A stretch of 64,000 bases of DNA from Ascaphus truei (Eukaryota; Chordata; Amphibia; Anura; Ascaphidae). The stretch is taken from NCBI GenBank assembly GCA_036426205.1, contig CM071586.1:8591114-8655113 (forward strand), in the 5' to 3' direction. This document shows positions 44,683 to 56,302 of the stretch, piece after piece. The number at the start of each line of letters is the position of its first letter. The first letter of the stretch is position 1. The translations under genes were made by a program, and so were the position numbers. The notes beneath the pieces were generated by a model. The model was not told the origin of the DNA. It did no database searches and saw nothing but the letters and a program-made list of their open reading frames with translations.

Positions 44683-45821
44683 TGTAAGGGTCCGGGCGGA
44701 ACACCATCTCTCTAAAGGGGTTACACGTCCTGCGCGTACTTACTGACCCTCCGCTCCAGCTCTGCCTCCTCGCCGCCGCGTGGCGAGAGGAAGTGATAGC
44801 CTACCTGACCGGCATGTCTCTGCTGATGTTGTAGGCGCCTACTGTATCGTCGCGCAAGAATTGTACGCGGGGCCGCCACAGCGGCAAATGTGCGCAACGG
44901 CCCAGAGGACATTTACGTACCATCCATCAGTGACGGAGTTCCGCGCCCAGACTTTGACGGGCCTGAAGCGCCGCCTCTCACGCACGGCGCCACACGACTG
45001 GATGCGCGTGTGCAGTTGTACCCAGACTCACAAGCGCCCCAAACATTACCACTAGAACGAAGTGGTGTCAGGTAGTTATCTCTACCTAGCCGAAACCGGG
45101 TCATTCTTGCTGGGACGAGGCTCTCCTCGTTACTCCCGCTTCTGTCCACCTGTGTACGGTCACTCCCTTAAGTGCCAGCGTGTCTATTGTTGTAACACAT
45201 CTAGACTCAGTACACAAGATCATTTTTGGACGGGAGCCCTTCAGCTTTGTGTTAGGTACCGTGTTAACCTAAGCTTGTGATGACATGTCCTCAGTTCTAT
45301 TTGTTCTTCTTTTAGACGCATAGGCGCTTGTAGATAACGCCCCACGACCGGCATCATAGCAAATCAGGGGTGTGAAGCTTACACCGTCGTATCCTTAGGA
45401 CCTTAATATCCTACCCTGTTAGTTGGTCCATCCTGTGTAAACTCGTCTCGAACATCCCCTGATCCTTTGCTACCTATAGCGCGTTTTCGTGGGATTCGAC
45501 AAGCTAATACTCCTACTTTCAGCCAGTATACAAAATGGGACTTGTGGACCGCAAGGCTTCTGTCGGAATTTGGCGCGAGTACAAGCCCCTATCTCTTCTG
45601 GACAACCTATCCCTTTCGTTCGGCGGAGTCTGTACTTACTTTCTCATTAGAGAAATCTGCCAGACGTTTTTCCAGAGCCTATTTTATGCACCACTTTCCC
45701 AGGCGTGGCACACGAAGTTGGGGGGTGGGCAGTTGGTTACCCATTTCTCACCTCAGTTTCGGGGGTGTGATGAAGGGGCCCCTGCAAGTTGTCGTGGGTG
45801 AAGGCACAGGGAGGTAATCTA
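44683..45821 (+). repeat. LTR 1 (noisy)
   Basis: Starts TGTAAGGGTCCGGGCGGAACACC. It aligns over its length with LTR 2 but is about 1140 bp instead of 801, through many scattered short insertions. Its 3' end near 45821 is followed by TTATGCTCAGCCC, as after LTR 2. Confidence 0.75.
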
Positions 45822-48800
45822 TTATGCTCAGCCCAAAAAGACATGGGACACTGAAGAGGGTGCGCAATGCACACGCCACCATGCAAAACTCCACAAAGTG
45901 CGATCTATATAGGCAGATAAAGGGTGCCGGATGAGTTGTCCTCACAGATGACGCCGAAGGAGGCTCTGAATAGAACTATGACGTCGTGGGAATAACTTAG
46001 AAGCATTCCACCAGGCTCAATCTGCCGACTGGGCAGCTTGCGGCCGTTCCATACCCGACCGGGTCTACCTGATTTGGACTGTGGGAAAAAATTCCCCGTC
46101 TCGTCCAGAACCGCTAATGACGAGCGTGTTATCCCCTATGTGGAGTGCAGAGGGGAGGGTATATATCAGATTGCGATTGCATGCAATTTGAATATATCAC
46201 TCCTTCAAGCGCTTACCTACTGGCAATGTTTGTCAAAAGGTGGCCTTATATTATGTCTCTCATTGGACGGGGAAAGGCCCCTAGACTGGGCTCCCCCATC
46301 GGGAGCAAAGGAGCCTGACCATCGACGGGCTGGACTATTGTCGCTCTTCTTCGAGAATTCAGGCAAAGAATTGATACGCCGTGGTCGCCAGTATGATACC
46401 GGCAGATTCGTCTCTCTCTTCCTATTTCCCAGGGTAACGTCGTCCTGTCACGAGATGCTTTGGACTTCAGGACCACGTCGGCGGCGTATGATGTCACACT
46501 TGGACACGGAATGGTGATGGTTGTGATAACATATCAGGGTCAGCATGTTGTGGCAGGGACTAGCACGGGGTCGGTCAGATTGAATGTAAGATAAAGGAAA
46601 TCACACGTGCATATGGACTGAGAGACCAACCAGTATTGCTATGGCGGGTGGAGGATCATCCCATGACCAGTCTGAATACGCCGTTTGCCTTGCCATGGGG
46701 ACCAGCGGATCACTGGATGTTAAAAGAATGCAGAGTGAATTGACACGCGCTATTTAATCTGTGAGTACGCAATCTCCTACCGGTCTTAAAGTCCGCCGTA
46801 ACACGAAATAAGATTCTCCGTCGTGCACAAATAAAGTCATACCAACACCCATGGCGATGAGTGCCAGAACCTAGGCAGCGAGGAGATGCGGGCTCTACGG
46901 ATACGGCATACCGCCGTTGACTGAGAGGGACAGCCACCGGAGTGTGAGATGGCATGGACTGATGCCATTATTCGAGGTAATCCCGGGTCATCGAGTGATT
47001 GGTAAGCTGTACCTGCGCGAGAAGGGAAAACGCCAAGGGACGCCCAAAATGATTAGGTGGTCAAGGCTGTAATGAAATGAGAGGGGATCTCGTTGGTGTT
47101 TTATTGTATGGCTTCTTCTCTTTTTAATTAATCAAGTAATTTACAAATAGTTATCAAATGTGCCTATTGTTCTCTGAGCTTGGAATAACTCCCCTGATGC
47201 CTCCGCTATTCTGTGACATTATATGTCTGGCGTTACACTCGGTCCTTGGGAACTTTATTTGATCAGCGTGTCTGCATATACGGGTAAATGCCAGTGGTAT
47301 TCCCTGCCGGTGATCTAAGTTGAGCTCTGTATTCGTGGATAGTTATCACCACGGGTTGTTCTGGAGGCCATGAGGGAGGCTAGGCCTGGTCCACTCCCAA
47401 CAGCTTTTTTCCCGGTGACGGACTTGTTCTCTATCCCCTCTTCCAGGAGGCACCGACGGCCGGATTATTTACAGCCATACGAGCAGAGCGTGGACGGACT
47501 CCACAACATACTTCTGGGTAGATGTAGATTTGGTGGATCTCCGGGCATGCAGGAACTGTGAATTAAACCCCAATTAGATTGGGGTTTTATAGAAAGACAA
47601 CCAATATATTGATGGAGCCCCCAGTACAGTTGCCGAAGCAAATGTCTATTCCCACTTTATCTAAACGGATGTTAGCCGGTATCGGGGATTACCTCCTACA
47701 GAAGTATACTAAAAATTTCACCCTTCAACGGCTTCTATGGGACTCTGCGGATTAAGATGTTTTGATAAGTACGTTTGAAAGTGGTTTACAGCCTCACCAA
47801 TAGAGACTTTGCGACTGTCCTCCTATTGAGCTCTTCCTCCAGGTGCGTCCACAGAGCAGAAACCTCACCTAGGAGAAGGTCTTTTATCCAAATCCACATA
47901 CCAGAAGACCAAAGGGCCAAGCGTGCGAGCCAAATGGATTCTACCAGCAGGCATATCACAGGATTAATTTGAGGAAGGCGTTTTAATACCGCGCAACTTC
48001 TATATCCAGCGGAGCGATAGTTTTTTGTAAGAAAAAGGACTGGTTCCTGTCGCAAACACTTGTAATCTGACATAGCAAGGAAGTCACCGGTAAATCTAAC
48101 AATATTACGAGCAAAAACCGCTGGCACCCACCTGCCAAACTTCTATCTAATACACGAACTCTTCTCGATCGTTTAACAGGGTGGGGAAACCAATTTTTCC
48201 AAAACATGACTTTGCCGAGGAGATCAGATATACACCTTGTCCGACTATCAGTGAGTGACCATTACGGAATGGAAAGGACCGCCTTACCTGTTAAAAACAC
48301 ACCAGGGAGGAAGAGTAAATTATGAAATATCTAAGTCGCAATCACTTGCGGCATGTGCAATGCAGACAAGGAGACAGGATGAAGCTGGATTTAGTTCATT
48401 GAAAGGAGTTTCGCTCAATGAGATCTTCCCGGATCTCCTCGACAGCTTTGTTATCGCTATACCTTGAACGATACATCACCGATTGTTTTCCCGCAAATAG
48501 ACCATTTTATGACCCAAATTTGCAGAATCACTAAGTAGTCATGCTGGCCCGGCCGTTCAGGCCGAATGAACAAATGTTTCTCTATGCGGAAGTAGTGAGA
48601 TTAAGGTTGGACTTATTGTATAGTTTTTCCCCTTTCCGATTCCCTGTCTTGGACATGATCTCATTTCTAGACAGGATTCTCTATGGATCAGTCAATACTC
48701 AAGGTGTCTTAGAATGGCCCACACAACCCACTTCCATGAAAAGCCATAACAGCGATTTCTTGGGATTTCGACCAACCTACTATACGAAATTCATACACAG

Positions 48801-49350
48801 AATTTTCTTACACGTTCGGCCGCCCATAACTGCCTCACCCAGAACCAGGGAGCCTTAAAACAGCAGTCTGGTTCTCTGTAGACTCAAGCTTCCCCCGCTT
48901 TCGACTACCTCAAAACAATCTTTGAGTCTGCATCACTATTTTGCGTCCACTGAACCGGGCTTCCTATTGTACCACTAAGACGAGTTAGACCTCCGACGTC
49001 AGGTGTCCTGGTGCTGGCGCCATTGCTCTCTCAGAGACAGTCCCCACAGGCAACACTTCATCCTTGTGTGGCCTGTCTTTTTCAAAAAATATTTTTCGGC
49101 CCCCCATTAGAACGCGAACCACAGTGACGTCGGGAACTAGAAGCTCCTGGCTATTAAACTCGCCCTTCAGGAATGGAGAAATCTTCTGGGAGGGAACGGA
49201 GACCCCCATTTCGACTTTACTTGAGTCATAAAAACTTACTTACATTGAGAGTGCACGTCGCGTCTGGGGCGAGTCCAGGCTCGATGGTCTCTTTTTTTCT
49301 CGAGATTTAATTATCTCATATCTTTTACATTCCTGGTTCCAAGAATCAAA
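45822..49350 (+). pseudogene. Ty3/gypsy gag to RNase H, noisy copy (unit 1)
   Basis: Parallel to 53520-56302 throughout: gag text at 46140-46480, zinc-knuckle region near 46940-47040, protease region near 47150-47560, RT blocks at 47970-48470 (GATCTCCTCGACAGCTTTGTT before the YLDD region), and RNase H at 48990-49340. About 1.27 times longer than unit 2, with single-base insertions every few bases, so no frame survives. The pattern fits uncorrected read error better than evolutionary decay. Confidence 0.75.
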
Positions 49351-51202
49351 CCAGATAGAAAGTAGAGGTTCGGGGGCCCACTCATTGTAATAGGCTTGTG
49401 ATGTATGCCCCTGTTGGTAGTCCCTCCTCCCTCCCTTTTCGTTCTGTACCCTCATTACAAGAAAGGAGTAGTGCTATATGGACCTTGTCTGTTTCTGCAG
49501 CGGGACCAGTAGAGAAGATATAAGCCCCGGGATCGTTGTGTAGTTGCAGTGGAGGTGGAGGGTTGGTCAGCGCACGGGTTTGCTCGACTCGGAGCTAAGA
49601 TGTAGGATCATGGAACACGGTTAGTGTTTTAGAATCGACAGGGACAATACAGCCAAAAAAGGTGCGAAGGTTAAAAAGATGAAAAAATTTTTTAAAAAAG
49701 ACTTAAAAATAGTTGGAATTAAGAACCTTGGTAATAAAAGAAAAGAATATAAAGTATAAAAGTATCAAAAATAGATTAGAAAATCCTTAATAAAATCCTT
49801 AAATAAAATTTAAATGGAATTGTGTGTTTTTTTGTTTTTTGTGAACAGAAGCAGAATATGTGCTATATGTGGTGAGACTAACGGGTGTGTTTTATAGCCT
49901 GGTGTTGGTCTGAGGTAAAAAGGGGATAATGGGGCTGGTTAGCAGAGTTTAATGTGCAGTCTTTCCTTCACGGAATGCTGCTAAAAACAATAACTTTCTC
50001 ACCCTCCTAGTGGGGGCAGTACGTGAGTTGTTTCTCTCCCGGGGGCCCAAATAGGAAGGAAAAAAGGGCGAACTCGGTGAGTGAGCAAAATAAAATTTAT
50101 TAGATACAGAAAAACAAAGTCAAAACATAACACTCACGGTACAGCTTTAAAAAAGCCCAGCATCAGCCTGATCGTCCAGTGATGATGTCCTCTCACCAGT
50201 ACAGCTCCGTGGTCGCGTTCCGACGCGGGGAACGGAAGAAGGAGGGCTCACCGGATGTCAGCAGGTGGCTGGGTCCTTCAAATCAATGGGCTGGCAGGGA
50301 ACAACTATTGTTTCGCAATAAGCTTGTCAGGTGTCTCTCGTAAGGAACCTGATAGAAGCATTATTGCGAAACTAGTTGTTCCTGCCGGAGACCCATTGAT
50401 TGAAGGACCAGCCAGCCTGTGACATCCGGTGAGACCTCCTCTTCCGGTACGCCGTCGGACGCGACCACGGGAGCAGTACTGAGTGAGAGGGAAATCCATG
50501 GGACGATCAGGCTGGTGTGGGTGGGTTAAAACCGTGTACCGTGAGGTTATTTTGACTTTGTTTCTGTATCTACATAAGTTTAGTTTGATCACCTAGAGTT
50601 GGAAATTTTATTTTGGGACCCCCGGGCTTTTACTCCTATTATTTGGCCCCATGGGAGAACAGCAACTACAGTTAATGACCTTCCAACTAGACGTTGTAGG
50701 ATGAGAAGCGTGAAAAGTGAGTTGGTGCATGCGCATTCCGTTGAAGGGAAAGACTGCACCATATAAACTCTGCTAACCAGCCCCCATTATCCCACTTTTT
50801 ACCGTCAGACCAACAACAGGCTATTAAACCACAACTGTAGCATCCATTATAGCACATATTCTGCTTTCTGTTCACCTAAAAACAAAACAAAAAAACACAC
50901 AATCCATTTAATTTATAAGGGATTATATTGAAGGTTTTCTAACTATTTTTAGATATTATACATTTAGAGTATGTGTTACTTTTTAATTGACCAAGGTCTC
51001 TGTAATTCAAATAGTTTTAAGCATTTTTTTAAATAATAATTTTTTCATACATTTTTATTACAAAGTACTTTTGCTTGGTTAGTATTGTACCGTTCGATAC
51101 TAAAAACACTAGAATAACTGTGTTCCTAATATTGCATCATCTTATATATAAAGTAGAGAAATTCCCGAGGCGCCGGAACCAACCCTCCACCTCCACTGCA
51201 AC
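49351..51202. mobile_element. foldback element interrupting unit 1 (copy 1, E5)
   Basis: Lies between RNase H and integrase at the same position as copy 2 (56303-58579). AT-rich outer arms and GC-rich inner arms are inverted around about 50337. Right border: TCAAAGAATCAAAA at 51203-51216, matching the left border near 49341-49350. Hammerhead-like motifs face outward on both sides of the axis. Confidence 0.7.
50298..50392. ncRNA. pair of divergent hammerhead-like motifs (E5)
   Basis: Plus strand 50344-50392: GGAAC, CTGATAGA (one base extra against the CTGACGA of copy 2), GCA...TGC, GAAAC, TAGT, T, GTTCC. Minus strand 50298-50332 has CTGACAAG, GCGAAAC and GTTGTTCC. Helix I GGAAC/GTTCC is a perfect 5 bp. 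Small deviations from copy 2 probably reflect sequence errors. Confidence 0.5.
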
Positions 51203-52718
51203 TCAAAGAATCAAAAGGCAGATGCACTTTCACGTCAATTCCTGTTTGAGGACAATTCCGAAGTTATCTCCGAAACAATCTTACCCTCCAAATATATTGT
51301 TTCAGCCAACTCTTTTGATATCCTGGATCAGGTCATGGCAGCACAATCTAATCTCCCGAGGGGCCTTAAGGTGCCGGTCGGCCGTCTGTATGCAGCTCCA
51401 AGCTTCCTTAAGAAGATTCTTGAGTGGGGTCATTCTTCTAGATCAGCCGGTCATCCAGGCATTAGCAGGACTTCTGACCTCATTGGTCATACCTTTTGGT
51501 GGCCAACCATGTTGTAGGACATTTCAGAGTACGTAAAAACTTGTCCAATCTGCGCCCAGGTTAAGACCGCTCGTAAAAAGCCGTACGGCCTTCTACAACC
51601 CCTCTCTATACCAGAATGCCCATGGAGTCATCTGTCCAGGGACTTTGTGGTGGAACTTCCAACCTCTAAATGGATGAACACCATTTTGGTTGTCGTGGAT
51701 CGTTTTTCCAAGCAGGCCCATTTCATTCCTCTCATAGGCCTACCCAATTCCCTTTACCCTGGCAGACATTTTTGTTAAGGAAATATTCCGCATTCACGGA
51801 GTACCTCTTTCCATCATATCCGATCGAGGTACACAATTTGTCTCAAATTTTGGCGAGCCTTCGCTCGCAGGATGGATATCACCCTCCATTTTTCGTCCGG
51901 GTATCATCCCCAAATTAATGGGCAAACCGAGAGAATGAACCAGACTCTAGAGCAATACCTCCGATGCTTCATCGCAGACAGCCAAAACAATTGGGTAGAT
52001 TTACTTCCGTGGGCAGAGTTCTCCCATAACTCTTTAAAGAACAGCTCCACGTTGGAATCCCCTTTTTTCATTAATTATGGTTTTCACCCGGGTCAGCTGC
52101 CCATCACCTCAGTTCCTTCCGGTGTTCCAGCGACCGATGACCGAATCAAGGATCTTCAGGAATCCTGGAAAAGGATCCAAGAGGCTTTGAGAGACGCAAC
52201 CCATAGACAAAAGGCACAGGCAGATCGTCACCGTCGTCAGGCACCAATCTTCAAACCAGGGGATAAGGTCTGGCTCTCCTCCAAGAACATTAGACTGAAG
52301 ACTCCAAGCCACAAGCTGGCTCCCAGGTTCTTGGGTCCATTCTCAGTAAAAGAACAGATCAATCCTGTGGCATACCGTCTGAAACTTCCTCCATCCATGA
52401 GGATACCCTCCGTGTTCCACGTGTCACTGCTGAAACCTGTGTCCCAGAGTCCACGGTTCCATAGGACACCGATTGACACTAAACCAGTCATAGTTCAGGG
52501 GCAGGAAGAGTTTGAAATTCAGTCTATTCTGGATTCCAGGAGGACGAGGGGTTCGGTACAATACCTGGTTCACTGGAAGGGCTTTGGTCCAGAGGAAAGA
52601 TCTTGGGTACCATACCATCAAATACATGCCCTCAGACTGCTGAGAGAGTCTTTCACTCCAAATTTCCCCAAAAGCCATATTGGAGTCGTCCTGAGGCCGC
52701 TCCTCAAGGGGAGGGTAC
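51203..52718 (+). pseudogene. Ty3/gypsy integrase with chromodomain (unit 1)
   Basis: Begins with KADALSRQ (end of RNase H), then the HHCC zinc domain (GHPGISRT, then CPICAQVK), the DDE core (DFVVELP, VVVDRFSKQAHF, ISDRGTQF, NGQTERMNQTLEQYL), the GPF/Y-like KLAPRFLGPFSVKEQI, and a C-terminal chromodomain FEIQSILDSRR...YLVHWKGFG-EERSWVP to about 52640. An open frame spans 51872-52723. Upstream, a TAG near 51516 and frame breaks near 51240, 51750 and 51870 disrupt it. Integrase inserts the cDNA; the chromodomain guides it to chromatin marks. Confidence 0.85.
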
Positions 52719-53519
52719 TGTAAGGTCTGGGGGAACACCTCTCTCTAAAGGGGTTCCTCCCGCGACTTTACTTACCCCCGCTCCAGCTCTGCCTCCTCGC
52801 CGCCGCGGGCGGGATCTTCCTGCTCCTCCGCTTCCCGCGGCGGCTACTGATCTCGCGCATGCGCGCGCACGGCCGAGGACCTTTACGTCCTCCCTCAGGA
52901 GGAGTTCCCGCCCCCAGCTGAGGCCGCGCGCGCCTCTCCCGCACGGCGCACACGCCTGATGCGCGTGCACCGCTCACAAGCTGCACATCTAGCGCAGCTG
53001 TGGTAAGTTTCTCCCTACCAATCCCTATCTTGCCTGGGGGCGCTCCCTCGTTACTCCCCCTCTCCCTATTGGTCCTTCCTCCTACTTATACCTTGCTCAG
53101 CCATTCATTCTTTGGCTGAGCATAGCTTTGTATGACCTGTGTTAACCACGGTCGTGCCTGCCTCAGTTCTTTTTGTCTCTTTAGTGATCCCTTGTGTACC
53201 GAACCGGCCTGGCTGTGGATCCGCTCTGGACTTCTACCCTTGTTTGTATCCTGACCTCCTCGACTCCCCGATCCCTTTACCTCGGTTTGCGGATTCCGAC
53301 CTAACTCCCGGCTCTGGACCCCAGGCTCTCGGTACCACCTATCTTCTGGAACCTCCCTTCTCGTCTGGCGAGTATCTTACTTTATCTTATACTCCCAGAC
53401 GTTTCCAGACGCCTATTTTCCACTTTCCAGGCGTGTCCCCGAAGCTGTGGGTGCAGTTTGTTACCCATCTCACCTCAGTTTCGGGGTCCCTCCTTGTCCG
53501 TGGTGAGCACAGCGTAACA
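52719..53519 (+). repeat. LTR 2 (clean, 801 bp)
   Basis: TGTAAGGTCTGG...GCGTAACA. GC-rich U3 with many CpG, minus-strand CCAAT (53068-53072), TATA-like CTTATA (53085-53090) and predicted RNA start near 53111-53114. Preceded by the purine tract at 52706-52718. 96-98% similar by eye to LTR 3 apart from short deletions there. Confidence 0.9.
53066..53124 (+). promoter_or_regulatory. LTR core promoter and predicted 5' end of the RNA
   Basis: ATTGG (53068), CTTATA (53085-53090), then 25-29 bp downstream TTTGGCTGAGCATA. GGCTGAGCATA at 53114-53124 is the exact complement of the site just after the LTR (53521-53531), as expected for self-primed Tf1/sushi-group elements. Confidence 0.6.
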
Positions 53520-53533
53520 TTATGCTCAGCCCA
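53520..53533 (+). promoter_or_regulatory. putative self-priming primer-binding site
   Basis: TATGCTCAGCC (53521-53531) follows the LTR by one base and pairs over 11 nt with the predicted RNA 5' end in R. No tRNA-type TGG... site is present. Tf1 uses an 11-nt self-primer of this sort. Confidence 0.6.
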
Positions 53534-54865
53534 ACAGACATGGACCCTGAAGAGGTTGAGCAACCAAGCCCCATGCAGCGACTTCTCCAGATAGAGGCGC
53601 AGCTTGCCTCCATGACGCAGGAGCTCTCTAGACTCTCCTCGTTGCAGCATTCCCCAGGCTCCTCTGCCATGGCAGCTGCGGCGTTTCCCTCCCCGGGTCT
53701 TCCCGTGGCTGTGGATCCCCGTCTCCCGGCTCCAAACCGCTATGCAGGGGATCCCCATGAGTGCAGAGGGTTTCTTAATCAGTGCGAGATGCAATTTGAA
53801 TTATCTCCTTCGCGCTTCCCTACTGCATGTTCAAAGGTGGCCTATATTATGTCTCTCTTGAACGGAAAGGCCCTAGCCTGGGCATCCCCCATCTGGGAGC
53901 AGGAGCCTGCCATGACGCATGACTATTCTCGCTTTCTTCGAGAATTCAGGCAAGTATTTGATACGCCTGGTCGCCAAATTACGGCAGATTCGTCTCTCTT
54001 CCATATTTCCCAGGGTACTCGTCCTGTCACCGAGTATGCTTTGGACTTCCGGACCACTGCGGCGGAGACCTCCTGGAACGATGGCTCACTATCAGCAGCT
54101 TTTTGGCAGGGTCTGTCGGATGCCATCAAGGACCAGCTGGCCACTATGGAGAGACCCACCAGATTGGAGGATCTCATTGCAGTCTGCATCCGCGTGGACC
54201 AGCGGCTACGAGAGAGAAGACTTGAACGCGCTCTTCCTCGTACCACCTCCTCCCGGTCTTCCAGCCGCAGTCTCGTCCATTACGTTCCCCAACCCATGGA
54301 TGAGCCCGAACCTATGCAGCTCGGAGGTCATCGGCTATCCGCGTCTGAGAGACAGCACCGATGAGATGGTGGACTGTGCCATTATTGCGGTCATCCCGGT
54401 CATCTGCTGGTAAGCTGTCCTCTGCGACCGGGAAAACGCCAGGACCCAATGAGGTATGAGAGGGTCTCGTTGGGTGTAGTCTCTTCTCTTTCTTCTTCTA
54501 AAGTACTTCCCAATCGTATAATGCTGCCTATTTCTCTGGCTTGGAATAACTCCCTGATCCCCGCTTCTGCATTTATAGATTCTGGGTCTCAGGGGAACTT
54601 TATTGATCAGAGTTTTGCCTATAGGAATGTGATTCCCTTCCGATCTAAGGTTGTTCCGGTTGGTCTGGAGGCCATAGACGGGCGTCCACTCCAACCAGCC
54701 TTTATTTCCCTGGAGACTTGTTCTCTATCCCTCTCCACGGAGGACGGTCACCAAGAGAAGATCTTGGACGTGATCCACACTCCATCGGTAGATGTAATTC
54801 TGGGACTCCCCTGGCTGCAACTTCATAACCCACAATTAGATTGGGTTAATAAAGAACCCATATGA
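53522..54865 (+). pseudogene. Ty3/gypsy gag and protease (unit 2)
   Basis: Gag is open from 53522 (more likely start MDPEEVEQ at 53540) to TGA at 54362-54364. It contains the capsid blocks FLNQCEMQFELSP, YIMSLLNGKALAWASP, FRQVFDTPGR and LSDAIKDQLA. In the same frame just past the TGA comes one CCHC zinc knuckle (CHYCGHPGHLLVSC), then the protease with DSGSQGNF and the flap-side ILGLPWLQLHNP. A second TGA stands at 54863. Gag and Pro share one frame, so a single Gag-Pol protein as in Tf1 is possible. The first TGA lies at a CpG and could be a deamination. Confidence 0.85.
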
Positions 54866-54907
54866 TGGAGCCCCCAGTGCCTTAAGACCTGTCTTCCCCC
54901 TAAACGG

Positions 54908-56302
54908 ATGTTAGCCGGAGTGGAATTACCCACAGAGTATAAAACTTCCCTTCCAACGGTCTACTGGGACCTGGCGGATGTTTTTGATAAGGTACGTTCT
55001 GAAGTGTTACCTCCCCATAGAGACTTTGACTGTCCTATTGAGCTCTTTCCCGGTGCTCCCTTACCCAAGAGCCGTTCTTACCCCTATCCATACCCGAGAC
55101 CAAGGCCATGACCGAGTATATCCAGGATAATTTGAGGAAGGGTTTCATCCGCAATTCTTCATCTCCAGCTGGAGCTGGATTTTTTTTTGTTAAGAAAAAG
55201 GATGGTTCCTTGCACCCCTGTATTGACTACAGAGGTCTTAACAAAATTACGATCAAGAACCGTTACCCCCTGCCACTTATTTCCGAACTCTTCGATCGTT
55301 TACAGGGGGCAACAATTTTTTCCAAACTTGATCTCCGCGGAGCCTATAACCTTGTCCGCATCCGTCAGGGCAACGAATGGAAGACCGCCTTTAACACCCG
55401 GGATGGGCATTATGAATATCTAGTCATGCCTTTCGGCCTGTGCAATGCCCCGGCGGTCTTCCAGGAGTTTGTCAATGAGATCTTCCGTGATCTCCTCGAC
55501 AGCTTTGTTATCGTATACCTTGACGATATCCTTATTTTTTCCAAATCCCTTTCTGACCACATTCAACACACTAAATTAGTCCTGTCCCGCCTTCGGGAGA
55601 ACAATCTCTATGCTAAGCTAGAGAAATGTTCTTTTCATATTTCTTCCATTCCCTTTCTTGGATATATCATTTCTAGCACTGGCTTCTCTATGGATCCAGT
55701 CAAACTCAAGGCTGTCTTAGAATGGCCACAACCCACTTCCCTGAAAGCCATACAGCGATTCTTGGGATTTGCGAATTACTATCGTAAATTCATCAAGAAT
55801 TTTTCTTCTACCGTGGCCCCCATTACTGCCCTCACCAGAAAGGGAGCTAACACAGCAGTCTGGTCTCCTGTAGCTCTCCAAGCTTTCGACTACCTCAAAA
55901 AATCTTTCGCTTCTGCTCCTATTTTGCGTCACCCTGACCCCGGGCTTCCCTTTACCCTAGAGGTAGACGCATCCGACGTCGGTGCTGGCGCCATTCTCTC
56001 TCAGAGACAGTCCCCACAGGCCAAACTTCATCCCTGTGGGTTCTTTTCAAAAAACATTTCTTCGGCAGAACGGAACTATGACGTCGGAAATAGAGAGCTC
56101 CTGGCTATTAAACTCGCCCTTCAGGAATGGAGAAATCTTCTGGAGGGAACGGAGACCCCCATTTCGATCTTTACTGATCATAAAAACTTACTTTACATTG
56201 AGAGTGCACGTCGCCTTGGGGCGCGTCAGGCTCGATGGTCTCTTTTTTTCTCGAGATTTAATTATCTCATATCTTTTACATTCCTGGTTCAAAGAATCAA
56301 AA
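54908..56302 (+). pseudogene. Ty3/gypsy reverse transcriptase and RNase H (unit 2)
   Basis: 54908-55084 gives the RT lead ([20 protein letters not shown]). A one-base loss in a C run near 55084 shifts the frame; from about 55108 it continues open: [60 protein letters not shown] (catalytic YLDD), [20 protein letters not shown], then RNase H with [28 protein letters not shown] and [10 protein letters not shown]. The enzyme copies RNA into cDNA in virus-like particles. It ends abruptly at the foldback insertion after TFLVQRIK. Otherwise it is remarkably intact, so the element was recently active. Confidence 0.92.

Noticed and set aside
54362..54364. Programmed stop-codon readthrough between gag and pol
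   Set aside because: The stop lies before the zinc knuckle, inside what should be Gag, and at a CpG, so a simple point mutation is more likely.
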